64,000 bases of DNA, taken from positions 44,006 to 108,005 of the forward strand of contig CAINUX010000203.1 in assembly GCA_903853895.1 (NCBI GenBank). Reading direction: 5' to 3'. Below the pieces are notes generated by a model. That model worked only from the letters and a program-made list of their open reading frames with translations. It did not search any database and was not told the DNA's origin. Every line of letters starts with the position of its first letter. The first letter of the stretch is position 1. This DNA comes from an uncultured beta proteobacterium. Its GTDB lineage: Bacteria; Pseudomonadota; Gammaproteobacteria; Burkholderiales; Burkholderiaceae_C. Made by a program: the position numbers and the translations under genes. This document shows positions 34,705-42,667 of the stretch, piece after piece.

Positions 34705-36238
34705 GACTCATCCCCTGTTGCCCTTGCGCTCCGCCCCCTCACTGTTCCACGCCCCAAGAAACACCTGGCTCTTATTGTTCCTGGTGTGCTCCCTGCATTT
34801 CGGCATGGGTGCGCTGCTAGGGTTGTCGGTGGATGAAGCGCACTACGCGCTGTACGCCGTGCATCTGGACTGGAGCTATTTTGACCATCCACCGCTGGTG
34901 GGGTGGGCCCAGTGGCCGTTGGTGGCGCTGAATGCGCCCACGTGGGCCATGCGGCTGGTGCCCGAACTAGTTTGGCTGGCGACTGCGCTACTCGCCTACC
35001 GACTGGCAGAGCGTCTGAACGCCAGTACTCAGCCAATGGTGCCAACCGGGCAGGCCGGTCTTTGGGCGGTGGCTGCGCTGGCCTTGGCACCCCTGTTGCA
35101 TGTGCTCGGAATTGGCCTGCTACCCGACACTTTGTTGATGTTTTTCAGTGTCGCCCTGTTGGGGCTAACGTGGGACCTGATGGATGGCAACATTGTGCGC
35201 CGGCCCTTGCCATGGGTAGCTCTGGGTGCGGTGTTGGGCCTGGCGGGCCTGAGCAAATACACCGCCATACTGGCTGCTGCGGCGGTCGCGCTGTGTCTGA
35301 TGCTGGCACATGGCGTCGCGGTCCTGCGCAATGTCTGGTTGTGGATGTCCGTAGCGATAGGCTTGTTGCTGGTCATGCCTGTCGCCTACTGGAATGAACG
35401 CAACCAATGGATCTCTTTTGTCTACCAGGCTCAGCATGGGGCGGGCGGCGGCTGGCAAGTAGCGCATCTGCTACGGTTCCTGGTGGTGCAGCTGCTGGTC
35501 TATGGACCGCTGCTTCTATGGGGTTTGGCGGGCGTGCCCCGGGCTCAGGGAGCGTCCCCGCGCGCCTTGCTGCTGTTCTTTGTTGTGCCGTTCGTGGTGC
35601 TGGCCGCGCTCTCGGGTGGCGGCACCAGCCTGCCGCACTGGACGGCACCCGCCTGGGCGGCGCTGGCTCCGTTTGCCGGGGTGGGGCTCGCACACGCTAT
35701 GCAGAACGGGCATCGCTGGGTGATCTGGGGGCTGGTGGTGGTGCAGGGCCTGGTGAGTGCTGCTGCGCTGGGCCTGATGCTGACCGGCGGTGTGCCGTTG
35801 TTCACCGGTGCCACCGGCCAAGGCAATAGCGCTAATCCATCCAACCCCTTTGCAGATTTACACGGTTGGGACGCGGCAGGTAGCCGCGCCCGCGTCCTGG
35901 CCGAGCAGCACGGACTGCAGAGTGTGGGTGTACAAAACTGGACCCTGGCCAGCCGACTGGGCTGGTATGCCAGTCCCCTGCCGGTGTATGTCCTGGAGGA
36001 TCGGTTCGACCAGTTCGACCTGTGGGCGGGTGATCTGCCAGCGGGGGGTAACACGCTATTTGTCGATTGGTCCCAGCTGGCCTACATGGCGCCAATAGGC
36101 GACAACGGTTTTACCGACTGCACCTTGCTGGAGACGCAGGACGTGCGGCGGCTGGGTACCACCATCGCCACCTTCCGGTTCTACGCTTGCCACAACTGGT
36201 CGGGGCAGCCGCGACCCCGTCTCCGAGGTGCTTCCTGA
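34703..36238 (+). CDS. GT39/ArnT-like membrane glycosyltransferase
   Basis: This protein of about 511 residues is a GT-C fold glycosyltransferase of the PMT_2/ArnT type, using polyprenyl-phosphate sugar donors. After the first helix it has the catalytic acidic motif LSVDEAHYALYA (about residues 41-52), then DWSYFDHPPLVGW, and about 10-12 membrane segments. The C-terminal part is more hydrophilic. No ATG precedes the first helix; TTG at 34703 is the earliest candidate, with further TTGs at 34718 and 34724. Its stop overlaps the PAP2 start by 1 nt (TGATG), consistent with a lipid-linked pathway in which the phosphatase recycles or makes the carrier lipid. Confidence 0.8.
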   Translation: MTHPLLPLRSAPSLFHAPRNTWLLLFLVCSLHFGMGALLGLSVDEAHYALYAVHLDWSYFDHPPLVGWAQWPLVALNAPTWAMRLVPELVWLATALLAYRLAERLNASTQPMVPTGQAGLWAVAALALAPLLHVLGIGLLPDTLLMFFSVALLGLTWDLMDGNIVRRPLPWVALGAVLGLAGLSKYTAILAAAAVALCLMLAHGVAVLRNVWLWMSVAIGLLLVMPVAYWNERNQWISFVYQAQHGAGGGWQVAHLLRFLVVQLLVYGPLLLWGLAGVPRAQGASPRALLLFFVVPFVVLAALSGGGTSLPHWTAPAWAALAPFAGVGLAHAMQNGHRWVIWGLVVVQGLVSAAALGLMLTGGVPLFTGATGQGNSANPSNPFADLHGWDAAGSRARVLAEQHGLQSVGVQNWTLASRLGWYASPLPVYVLEDRFDQFDLWAGDLPAGGNTLFVDWSQLAYMAPIGDNGFTDCTLLETQDVRRLGTTIATFRFYACHNWSGQPRPRLRGAS

Positions 36239-37038
36239 TGCAGGTTCCTGCTATTCCGTTGCGCTGGTGGCTGCTGCCCTTCGTGCTGTTCGCGTTGAGC
36301 GCGCCGCTGTGGCTGCACACCTTTGAGCCGGCCAGTTTTGTAGTGATCAATACTTTTTTTGCGCCGGTCGCGGCGCCGGTGTGGACGGGGCTTTCACTGC
36401 TGGGCAATGCCTGGGGCATTCTGGGGGTGACCGCGCCGCTGCTGGTGCGCGCGCCCCGGCTGCTGTGGGCCTGGTTGTGCGCTGCACCCTTTGCCATCGT
36501 GTTTGCCCGTGTGGGCAAAGGGCTGATCGAAAGCCCGCGACCGGCCGCCGTCGTGGATAACGCCCAGATGCGCGTGGTGGGTGAACTGCTGCATAACGTT
36601 TCCATGCCGTCGGGTCACACATTGACCGCGTTTACCGTTGCGTCAGCGATCTATTTCGCATTGCCCCAGAAAGGGCGTGCCAAACATCTGTGGCTGTTTG
36701 TGCTGGCTGCGGGTACCGGTTTGTCGCGTATTGCTGTGGGCGCGCACTGGCCGGGTGATGTGGCAGTGGGCATGAGCCTGGGGCTGCTGGCTGGCATGCT
36801 GGGCACACGCCTGCTGGCACGCATGGGCAGCAAGCATCTGTTGCCTACTGCGTGGAGCTTGCGCCTGGTCGCAGCACTTCTGGTGGCTACCGTTTACACC
36901 CTGCTGACTGAACCTCAGGATTTCGAGGAGAACTGGCCGGTGCAGTACGTCCTAGTTTTGGTTGTGGTCGCAGCACTTTATACTTTTGCCAAACAGAATT
37001 GGGCGGCATACCGAGCGGCCCGTCAGTGGAGTGCGTAA
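36238..37038 (+). CDS. PAP2-family membrane phosphatase
   Basis: This 266-residue membrane protein carries the three PAP2 acid-phosphatase motifs: KGLIESPRP (about residues 98-106), SMPSGH (about 121-126) and SRIAVGAHWPGDV (about 162-174). Around six membrane segments are visible. Such enzymes dephosphorylate undecaprenyl pyrophosphate or lipid phosphates; the coupled GT39 gene points to a polyprenyl carrier. The start at 36238 overlaps the upstream stop, and the globin gene starts 4 nt after its end. Confidence 0.88.
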   Translation: MQVPAIPLRWWLLPFVLFALSAPLWLHTFEPASFVVINTFFAPVAAPVWTGLSLLGNAWGILGVTAPLLVRAPRLLWAWLCAAPFAIVFARVGKGLIESPRPAAVVDNAQMRVVGELLHNVSMPSGHTLTAFTVASAIYFALPQKGRAKHLWLFVLAAGTGLSRIAVGAHWPGDVAVGMSLGLLAGMLGTRLLARMGSKHLLPTAWSLRLVAALLVATVYTLLTEPQDFEENWPVQYVLVLVVVAALYTFAKQNWAAYRAARQWSA

Positions 37039-37042
37039 AACA

Positions 37043-37624
37043 ATGAACCAGAATGCTGTCAAATTGGTGCAGGAGTCGTGGTGCAAGGTTGAGGCTGCAG
37101 GCCCCGTAGCTGCGGAGTATTTTTGCCACACCTTGCTGGGAAACAGGCCGTGGTTGACGGCCGATTACATTGGCCACCTGGATGAACGCGACGCCATGTT
37201 GATGCAGACCTTTGGCCAGTTGATCCGGGGAATGCACAGACTCGATAGCCATGCATCCCTCCTCTTGCAGGTCGGGCGGATTAACGCCTGTTGCGGCATT
37301 CAGACGCACCACTATCCCTACTTTTCAGTGGCCCTGCTGCAGACCCTAGCGCACCTTTTGGGCGATGAATTTTCCGAGCCGGTCAGACACGCGTGGACCA
37401 AGGTGATCGGGACCATGACCCGGCTGATGCTGGCGGGCGCAAGTGGAGCGTCGGGCGCGAGCTTCGCGATCCGGCAGAGCGCGGAAGACCGGCGCTACCA
37501 GCGTCGGCGGGCGGCACGCGACCTGGGCGGGATCAGGGGCTACCACCGACGTTCGGCGCCCGAGAGCAATCGGCGCAATCTTGGCACCCATGCGCCTAGT
37601 GTGATCGCGCGTCCTGCGATTTGA
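37043..37624 (+). CDS. Single-domain globin with unusual C-terminal tail
   Basis: The first 140 residues resemble the globin domain of flavohaemoglobins and bacterial haemoglobins: MNQNAVKLVQESWCKVEAAG, then GRINACCGIQTHHYPYFSVA with the likely proximal His, and LGDEFSEPVRHAWTKVIGTM. No FAD/NAD reductase domain follows. Instead there is an Arg-rich, low-complexity tail of about 55 residues (RRYQRRRAARDLGGIRGYHR) that overlaps the convergent neighbour by 29 nt. The tail could be real or could reflect a lost stop codon. It is 4 nt downstream of the PAP2 gene. A role in NO or oxygen binding is inferred from the family only. Confidence 0.75.
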   Translation: MNQNAVKLVQESWCKVEAAGPVAAEYFCHTLLGNRPWLTADYIGHLDERDAMLMQTFGQLIRGMHRLDSHASLLLQVGRINACCGIQTHHYPYFSVALLQTLAHLLGDEFSEPVRHAWTKVIGTMTRLMLAGASGASGASFAIRQSAEDRRYQRRRAARDLGGIRGYHRRSAPESNRRNLGTHAPSVIARPAI

Positions 37625-37874
37625 GTTCCTCCATCAGCGGGTCGGGCTGACCGCCTGCTGCCAGGTGACTCTTGTACCAAACCGCCAGGATGCTCGTCAC
37701 CACGGGCCCCGGATCTTGCAGAACTTTCGTGAAATCAAGTCCGTTGATGTTGCAGACCCGCTTGACGAGGTCCATGTCGAGGTCAATGGCATCCAAGTCG
37801 CAGCGGCGAATCTTCAGGTCGGCGAATGTGTAGCCCTCTGGAAGCTTGAGGGTCAGGAGTGAATCGGTTTGCAT
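37596..37874 (-). CDS. Hypothetical protein
   Basis: This 92-residue protein starts MQTDSLLTLKLPEGYTFADL and continues with KIRRCDLDAIDLDMDLVKRV. It has no signal peptide, membrane segment or motif I recognise. The sequence is balanced and acidic, and codon use looks like that of its neighbours, so it is probably real. The 3' end overlaps the convergent globin gene by 29 nt. No ribosome-binding site is obvious before the start. Confidence 0.6.
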   Translation of the reverse strand: MQTDSLLTLKLPEGYTFADLKIRRCDLDAIDLDMDLVKRVCNINGLDFTKVLQDPGPVVTSILAVWYKSHLAAGGQPDPLMEELKSQDARSH

Positions 37875-37967
37875 GGCGTGTGTGCAGCGGAATGGTTCGG
37901 CAAGCCTTGATTGTCGCAATCCCGGGAGTACATTAGCGATCTCATTGTGTGCATCCCAAAGTTTGAA

Positions 37968-38543
37968 ATGAAAAAATTTACCTTAACTGCATTGCTGCTG
38001 GCATCAACCGTGGTCTATGCGCAATCCTCCACTGCCAAAAAAGACCTGGTTGCCAAGATTCTGATTTTGCAGCAGCCGGCCATAGAACAGACTGCACAAG
38101 CCCTGGTCGAACGACCCGCCATGCAGTTGCACCAGCAGGCAGGCCTGGCGCTACAGACCCGAGTGGCGCCTGAAAAACGAGAGGCCGCTGCGAAGCTGGT
38201 TCAGGAAGACCTCAAGAAATATGTGGACGAGGTAGGGCCACAGGTTCGCCAGCAGGCGGTGAAGCTGGCGCCATCCACCATTGGCGCCCTGCTGGAGGAA
38301 AAGTTCACCGAAGACGAACTCAAGCAACTGATCGCCATCATCGAATCGCCGGTCAACCGCAAATTCACGCAGATGGGCGGTGAGTTTCAAAAGGCTCTGG
38401 GCGAAAAACTGATAGTGCAGACCAAGTCGGTCGTGGAGCCGAAAGTCAAGGCACTGGAGCAGGCCATCGTCAAGCATCTGGGCTTGCCACCCGCGCCGGA
38501 TGCCAAGGCTTCGGAAACCCCGGCCAAATCGCCCAAGAAATAG
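37968..38543 (+). CDS. DUF2059-type secreted protein
   Basis: This 191-residue protein has a signal peptide (MKKFTLTALLLASTVVYAQS) followed by a helical domain. The segment FTEDELKQLIAIIESPVNRK followed by FTQMGGEFQ matches the DUF2059 signature (E-L..L..FY.SP.G.K). The C-terminus is Ala/Pro/Lys-rich. Function is unknown; such proteins are periplasmic. It is a single gene between two minus-strand genes. Confidence 0.8.
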   Translation: MKKFTLTALLLASTVVYAQSSTAKKDLVAKILILQQPAIEQTAQALVERPAMQLHQQAGLALQTRVAPEKREAAAKLVQEDLKKYVDEVGPQVRQQAVKLAPSTIGALLEEKFTEDELKQLIAIIESPVNRKFTQMGGEFQKALGEKLIVQTKSVVEPKVKALEQAIVKHLGLPPAPDAKASETPAKSPKK

Positions 38544-38554
38544 CTTGAGGGCGA

Positions 38555-39436
38555 CTAGCGTGCGTCTGGCCTGTGCTGCGCAAGACGCAGTGCCAGCGCA
38601 CTCAAGGCCTCATACGCCGCACCGGTCGGCGCATCCCAGGCGGCCACCGCCGCACCCTGGCGTGCGATAGCGTACGTGTCGCCCCGCGCGGCGGGGCCTG
38701 TCAACGCAGCCTGTGGGCCCAGCGCGGTGATGTTGGCCACCGCGTTGCGCAACAGGGCAGAACGCAAGTGCACGATCACGTCGGCGGGTACGCCGGTGGA
38801 CTGCCACAAATCCTCCGCGGTGGCTTGCAACACGGGTAGAAAGTTGGTCGCGAACACAGCTGCTGCGTGGTAGAGCAATTTGTCACTGCTGGCTACGTCA
38901 AAGCAGCGCGCACCGATGGTGTGGAAGGCGACGCGCAGTGTGGCGCAGGCCGTTGCATCGCCCTCCAGCGCGCACGGCGTCCCCGGGAATTGCGCAATGG
39001 CGCTGGGCACCGACGCGAAACTGAGGATGCAATGTGCGCTGGCCACACGCCAACCCAATGCCGCCAGCGGCGCAAGTGACGCAGTGCTTTGGGCGCCACT
39101 GCAGTGGAAAACGATGGGTGTAGTCGCTCCGTCTGCGCCTAGGCGGGAACTTGCAGCGGTCTGTGCCAAGGACTGCGCGCAGTCCGCCAGTTGTGCGTCT
39201 GGCACGCCCAACAGCCAGATGTCGGCACTGCGCAGGGCGTTCATTTGCGCCACGGCTTGCCCAGCACCGATCACACTGCACGCCGACTGCGCGCTGTGCA
39301 GGGCAGTGGTCAATACGTCCTGCACCGCAAAACTGCCCTGGGCATGCCAGAGGCTGGCCAGGGTTTGCGCCACCCGCCCGGCGCCAATCAGGTTCAGTGT
39401 TGGCAGGTAGGGGGCGGCGCGAGCGGAGCTTGGCAT
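38555..39436 (-). CDS. Rossmann-like oxidoreductase with DUF2520 domain
   Basis: This 293-residue protein begins with a Rossmann NADP-binding strand-loop (LNLIGAGRVAQTLASLWHAQ, about residues 11-30). It continues with a region like ketopantoate or F420-dependent reductases (IVFHCSGAQSTASLAPLAAL; GWRVASAHCILSFA). The C-terminal DUF2520 helical part starts near KLLYHAAAVFATNFLPVLQA. Substrate is unknown. The start at 39436 fits the family N-terminus. It lies 16 nt downstream of queD on the same strand. Confidence 0.83.
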   Translation of the reverse strand: MPSSARAAPYLPTLNLIGAGRVAQTLASLWHAQGSFAVQDVLTTALHSAQSACSVIGAGQAVAQMNALRSADIWLLGVPDAQLADCAQSLAQTAASSRLGADGATTPIVFHCSGAQSTASLAPLAALGWRVASAHCILSFASVPSAIAQFPGTPCALEGDATACATLRVAFHTIGARCFDVASSDKLLYHAAAVFATNFLPVLQATAEDLWQSTGVPADVIVHLRSALLRNAVANITALGPQAALTGPAARGDTYAIARQGAAVAAWDAPTGAAYEALSALALRLAQHRPDAR

Positions 39437-39452
39437 GGGGGTGTTTGTCGTC

Positions 39453-39839
39453 TTAACGAAGGGTACAGCTGTCGCCAACGCCGTCTCGCCATACGCGCAC
39501 CTGCACCAGGCCGGGCACGGCATCGGTCATTGCACGCCAGATGAACGCAGCCAGGTTTTCCAGCGTAGCGGGTCCCAGGCCCGGCACTTCGTCGAGCAAA
39601 TGGTGGTCCAGTTGCGGGCGCAACTGCTCAACGGCCTGGCGTACCAGCCCCAAGTCGATAACCATTCCGGTCGCCGGATCGACGTTGCCTGTCAATGTGA
39701 CCTCTGCGTTGTAGGTGTGGCCATGGATGCGGCGGCTGCCTTCGGCCTCGATATCGCGGCGCAGGGTATGGGCGGCGTCGAAGTAGAACTTCTGGCTGAT
39801 TTCGCAGCGGGTGGGTTTTTGGGCGGTTGGGGGGCTCAT
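39453..39839 (-). CDS. queD: 6-carboxytetrahydropterin synthase QueD family
   Basis: This 128-residue protein has the QueD/6-pyruvoyltetrahydropterin synthase pattern: FYFDAAHTLRRDI and RRIHGHTYNAEVTLTG give the zinc-binding histidines, and TLENLAAFIW with LVQVRVWRDG match the C-terminal part. It makes a precursor of preQ0 for queuosine. The family's catalytic Cys, normally a few residues before the RLHGH motif, is Ser here (EGSRRIHGH), so the exact reaction should be treated with caution; this variant seems common in betaproteobacteria. The ATG at 39839 overlaps the queE stop by 4 nt. Confidence 0.82.
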   Translation of the reverse strand: MSPPTAQKPTRCEISQKFYFDAAHTLRRDIEAEGSRRIHGHTYNAEVTLTGNVDPATGMVIDLGLVRQAVEQLRPQLDHHLLDEVPGLGPATLENLAAFIWRAMTDAVPGLVQVRVWRDGVGDSCTLR

Positions 39840-40471
39840 CGGATGCCTGAGATCTTGTGGGTTTGCAGGGACAGGCGCCATGCCGGGCGCTGCAAGCACT
39901 GCGCAATGCAGGCTTGGGTGTTAGCGTCGCGTTGCGGGTTGTCCATGGGTTGCAGGTAACGGTGGCTAAAGTTAACCGCCTCACACTCGGCCAGGGTGAT
40001 ACCGGGCTGCGGCCACACCAGCTTGAGCTCATGGCCCTGGCGTTGCACCCAGGTGGAACCGGCCTTGGGGCTGACGCAGATCCAGTCGATGCCCGGCGGT
40101 GCCGCGATGGTTCCATTGGTTTCTACGGCGATGTGAAAGCCCTGCGCATGCAAGGCGTCAATCAGGGCGACATCCACCTGCAACAATGGCTCACCACCGG
40201 TCATCACGACAAAGCGGTGGGCTGTATCGGTGCCAGGCCACTGGGCTGCGATGCGTTCGGCCAAAGCCTGTGCGGTGTCAAACTTGCCGCCCAACGTGCC
40301 ATTGGTTCCGACAAAGTCGGTGTCGCAAAACTGGCAGACGGCGCTGGACCGGTCTTGCTCACGCCCTGACCACAGGTTGCAGCCGGCAAAGCGGCAAAAC
40401 ACCGCCGGGCGGCCCGCGTTGGAGCCTTCACCCTGCAGGGTATAGAAAATCTCTTTGACCTGGTAGCTCAT
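39836..40471 (-). CDS. queE: 7-carboxy-7-deazaguanine synthase
   Basis: This 211-residue radical SAM enzyme converts carboxytetrahydropterin to carboxydeazaguanine in queuosine synthesis. It begins MSYQVKEIFYTLQGEGSNAG and has the unusual CX14CX2C cluster motif of betaproteobacterial QueE (CNLW followed by VCQFCDTDF) instead of CX3CX2C. VVMTGGEPLLQVD and VETNGT are the SAM-binding segments. It is coupled to queD by ATGA. The 135-nt gap upstream shows short inverted repeats, but I could not fit a preQ1 riboswitch. Confidence 0.92.
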   Translation of the reverse strand: MSYQVKEIFYTLQGEGSNAGRPAVFCRFAGCNLWSGREQDRSSAVCQFCDTDFVGTNGTLGGKFDTAQALAERIAAQWPGTDTAHRFVVMTGGEPLLQVDVALIDALHAQGFHIAVETNGTIAAPPGIDWICVSPKAGSTWVQRQGHELKLVWPQPGITLAECEAVNFSHRYLQPMDNPQRDANTQACIAQCLQRPAWRLSLQTHKISGIR

Positions 40472-40554
40472 GGGGTGCGCCCCGCATGCCTATGCACCCC
40501 ACGGTGTGGGGATACGAGGTTTTTGTACATGGTAGTCCTCTACATGGCTCCGGA

Positions 40555-40590
40555 TGACAAAAGGCAAAGCCCGCCGGAGCAGCGGGCCTT
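40555..40590 (-). terminator. Probable terminator after the NTase/HEPN pair
   Basis: On the minus strand GCCCGC (40587-40582) pairs with GCGGGC (40574-40569) around a 7-nt loop, with outer AAG/CTT pairing, and is followed by a T-rich run TTTGCCTTTTG. It lies about 20 nt after the HEPN gene stop. Confidence 0.6.
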
Positions 40591-40606
40591 AGGGGTATTT
40601 TACTGT

Positions 40607-41056
40607 TCACTGCGCGATCATTGGTGTTCCGCTGAGTTTGTAGACTTCAGGTATGTACTTCTTCAAGATACCAACCAGTGCATCCGCTTCGGCTTTTGAC
40701 ACTGGCGGAAATGGCGAGTGGTAAGTTGTCTCGTTTCTGCGGGTGTGCGCCTTGATGATGAGTGCCATCTCGGGTGGTGTCATCTTCAGGTCACTGCCTA
40801 CGCGCTGGATCACCAAGTTGCGCCCAGCTGCTTTGGCACGCACGCAGTAGAACTCCTGCACCGCTTGCACCAACTGAAAGTAGCCTTCGTATGCCGACGT
40901 GAACCGTTGCATCGACAAGTTGGCGTCGATTTGATTCGCCCCTGTCAAGTAGTCCTGCGCATTGGTGAGGTACAGCGCCAACGCGCCTGGTGTTTGCGCC
41001 ACCTCTTCCAAGGCACCGGTCTTGATAAGGTTTTGGTATTCAGTGGGACGCTGCAT
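40607..41056 (-). CDS. HEPN-like protein paired with a nucleotidyltransferase
   Basis: This 149-residue, mostly helical protein has the HEPN-like pattern NLSMQRFTSAYEGYFQLVQA followed near the end by TRRNETTYHSP. The RRN..TYH segment gives R-X5-H, a variant of the HEPN RX4-6H motif, and resembles the RNE..Y signature of HEPN proteins. It overlaps the upstream nucleotidyltransferase gene by 17 nt. The organisation recalls MNT-HEPN toxin-antitoxin modules, though the gene order is antitoxin first and the nucleotidyltransferase carries an extra DNA-binding-like domain. A terminator follows. Confidence 0.65.
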   Translation of the reverse strand: MQRPTEYQNLIKTGALEEVAQTPGALALYLTNAQDYLTGANQIDANLSMQRFTSAYEGYFQLVQAVQEFYCVRAKAAGRNLVIQRVGSDLKMTPPEMALIIKAHTRRNETTYHSPFPPVSKAEADALVGILKKYIPEVYKLSGTPMIAQ

Positions 41057-41615
41057 GGGGAAGAATCCTTATTTGTGAGGCTTCAGAAATCTGAGCCAGA
41101 ACCGGGTCGGTTTGCCGTAGCTTGGCCCACTCCGCTGCACCGTATAGGTTCAAATGTACCGCTCGCCCGAGGGACTTTTCCGCCTCCAGCAGGGAGGTGC
41201 TTACCTCCATCAGCGGTGCATTGCCTACTACGATCAGGTCGATGTCACTGGCGTGCGTGTCGGTCCCTCTTGCCACCGATCCAAAAACAAATGCCTCGTC
41301 GATTTGGGCTTGGAAAGGCGCCAGCACCGCACGCAAAGGCTCTGCGAGCCCAAACGATTTCAAAACAATGGCGCGCAGTTCTGGGTAAAGAAAGAACGTG
41401 GTGTTGACCTTGATGCAGCGTTGCCGCGCGCGTCGTGGGCCTTCCTGCAATACCCCTGCAGCCAACAAGCGCTCAATCTGCCGCTGTCCGCCCCCGTTGC
41501 CGCCCCCCGCGTGCGCCAGCAGCTCGTTAAGCGTAAAGCTGTGCTCTGGGTCGGCAAACGCCACGCCCAGCACCCTTTGCATGCTTGGCGTGAACAGAAA
41601 ATCTGCTGCACTCAT
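41040..41615 (-). CDS. Nucleotidyltransferase with N-terminal winged-helix-like domain
   Basis: This 191-residue protein has an N-terminal helix-turn-helix-like region (FTLNELLAHAGGGNGGGQRQ, then IERLLAAGVL and a basic wing) and a C-terminal nucleotidyltransferase domain with GSVARGTDTHASDIDLIVV, i.e. GS-X9-DxD. This fusion is common in bacterial nucleotidyltransferases that regulate their own operon. The start at 41615 is preceded by GAGGGGATTTA. It overlaps the downstream HEPN-like gene. Substrate or target is unknown; by analogy it may AMPylate or otherwise control the HEPN partner. Confidence 0.72.
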   Translation of the reverse strand: MSAADFLFTPSMQRVLGVAFADPEHSFTLNELLAHAGGGNGGGQRQIERLLAAGVLQEGPRRARQRCIKVNTTFFLYPELRAIVLKSFGLAEPLRAVLAPFQAQIDEAFVFGSVARGTDTHASDIDLIVVGNAPLMEVSTSLLEAEKSLGRAVHLNLYGAAEWAKLRQTDPVLAQISEASQIRILPHAASH

Positions 41616-41884
41616 TAAATCCCCTCTGTAGGGATCGTTACCCCTGATTGGGGGATTTTGACACAAATAACGCATGACGTGACAACGTCTCCCGCCGCCA
41701 AGGGCAAGGATGCATTGCGGTCCAGTCGGTTGATGGTGACAGGCAATGACCTGCGGGAATACTCAGACGAAACTGTCAAAAATCTTGCATTGCATTGTGC
41801 TAACTTGTTGAGAAAGAGAATCTTCCTCTGGCTCGATTTTTGTGCATGTCTCTCACTTTTCAAATTTCTAGCGTGATACATCCA

Positions 41885-42660
41885 ATGCAAACCAAAGCCT
41901 CCCTCAAAACTCTTCTGGCCACCAGCAGCATCGCTGCGGGTCTGTTGCTGGCTGCCCCGGCACAAGCCGCCGTGATGGTGGGAGGCTCGGCCCTGCTGGC
42001 TTCGGGTGACGCGGACCAATTGGAATCTTGGCTGGGTGAAGGGGCGATTACGCTGACCAACACTTTCACCAAGCAAGCGGGCGACGATGCTGTCTATTTT
42101 CATGCTGCAGCGGATGGCAAGGGGCTTACCTTCGTTGTGATGTACGGAACCGAAAACAGCACCGGCAAGTCGGCGGTGTACGGCGGATATGACCCACAGT
42201 CCTGGCGTTCTTCAAGTGGCTGGAATGTCACCCCCAATGTGACGGAGTGAACCGGATTCCTGTTCCACCTGGCACGGACCAGCTATTTGGTCAGCGGATG
42301 ACACCATTGTCAGGTGGGGCATGGGCAGGGTGGGACGCCGGTCTAAACCAAACTTACAACGATACTAGCTTCGGCCCATCATTTGGAAGCGGTCTCGATA
42401 TTTGGGTGAATGAGGCGCTCAGTTCGGGTCACTCGGTTCTTTGGTCCTATGCGGATGACAACGCGACAACAAAGCGGACGTCCATCATCGACGGCAGCAT
42501 ATACACCGACGAGAATATTTCAATCACCGGTATTGAGGTATTCACGATCAGCCTGATTGGCGCGGTGTCCGAGCCGGGCTCCCTGGCACTGGCAGGCTTG
42601 ACGCTCGCGGGTTTGGCGGCTGCTCTTCGGCATCGTCCAGCGGGTACTTTGACCGCGTAA
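41885..42660 (+). pseudogene. Broken PEP-CTERM TLDc-like protein gene
   Basis: Reading from the ATG at 41885 gives a signal peptide (MQTKASLKTLLATSSIAAGL, then APAQA) and the start of a TLDc-like domain (FVVMYGTENSTGKSAVYGGY), which ends at a TGA at 42248-42250. The family sequence continues after the stop as TGFLFHLA in the same frame, then shifts frame and resumes as DQLFGQRMTP, LNQTYNDTSFGPSFGSGLDI and a PEP-CTERM-like end SEPGSLALAGLTLAGLAAAL. At least two lesions, a nonsense codon and a frameshift, therefore separate two halves of one secreted protein. A sequencing error could explain the frameshift but hardly both changes. Confidence 0.7.
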
Positions 42661-42667
42661 ACCCGCT

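Noticed and set aside
40472-40606. preQ1 riboswitch upstream of queE
   Set aside because: Short hairpins are present but the conserved preQ1 aptamer sequences could not be found.
41658-41876. 72-codon open frame on the plus strand between the nucleotidyltransferase and the PEP-CTERM relic
   Set aside because: No ribosome-binding site or family pattern; ends at the start of the next gene and looks like chance in a less GC-rich spacer.
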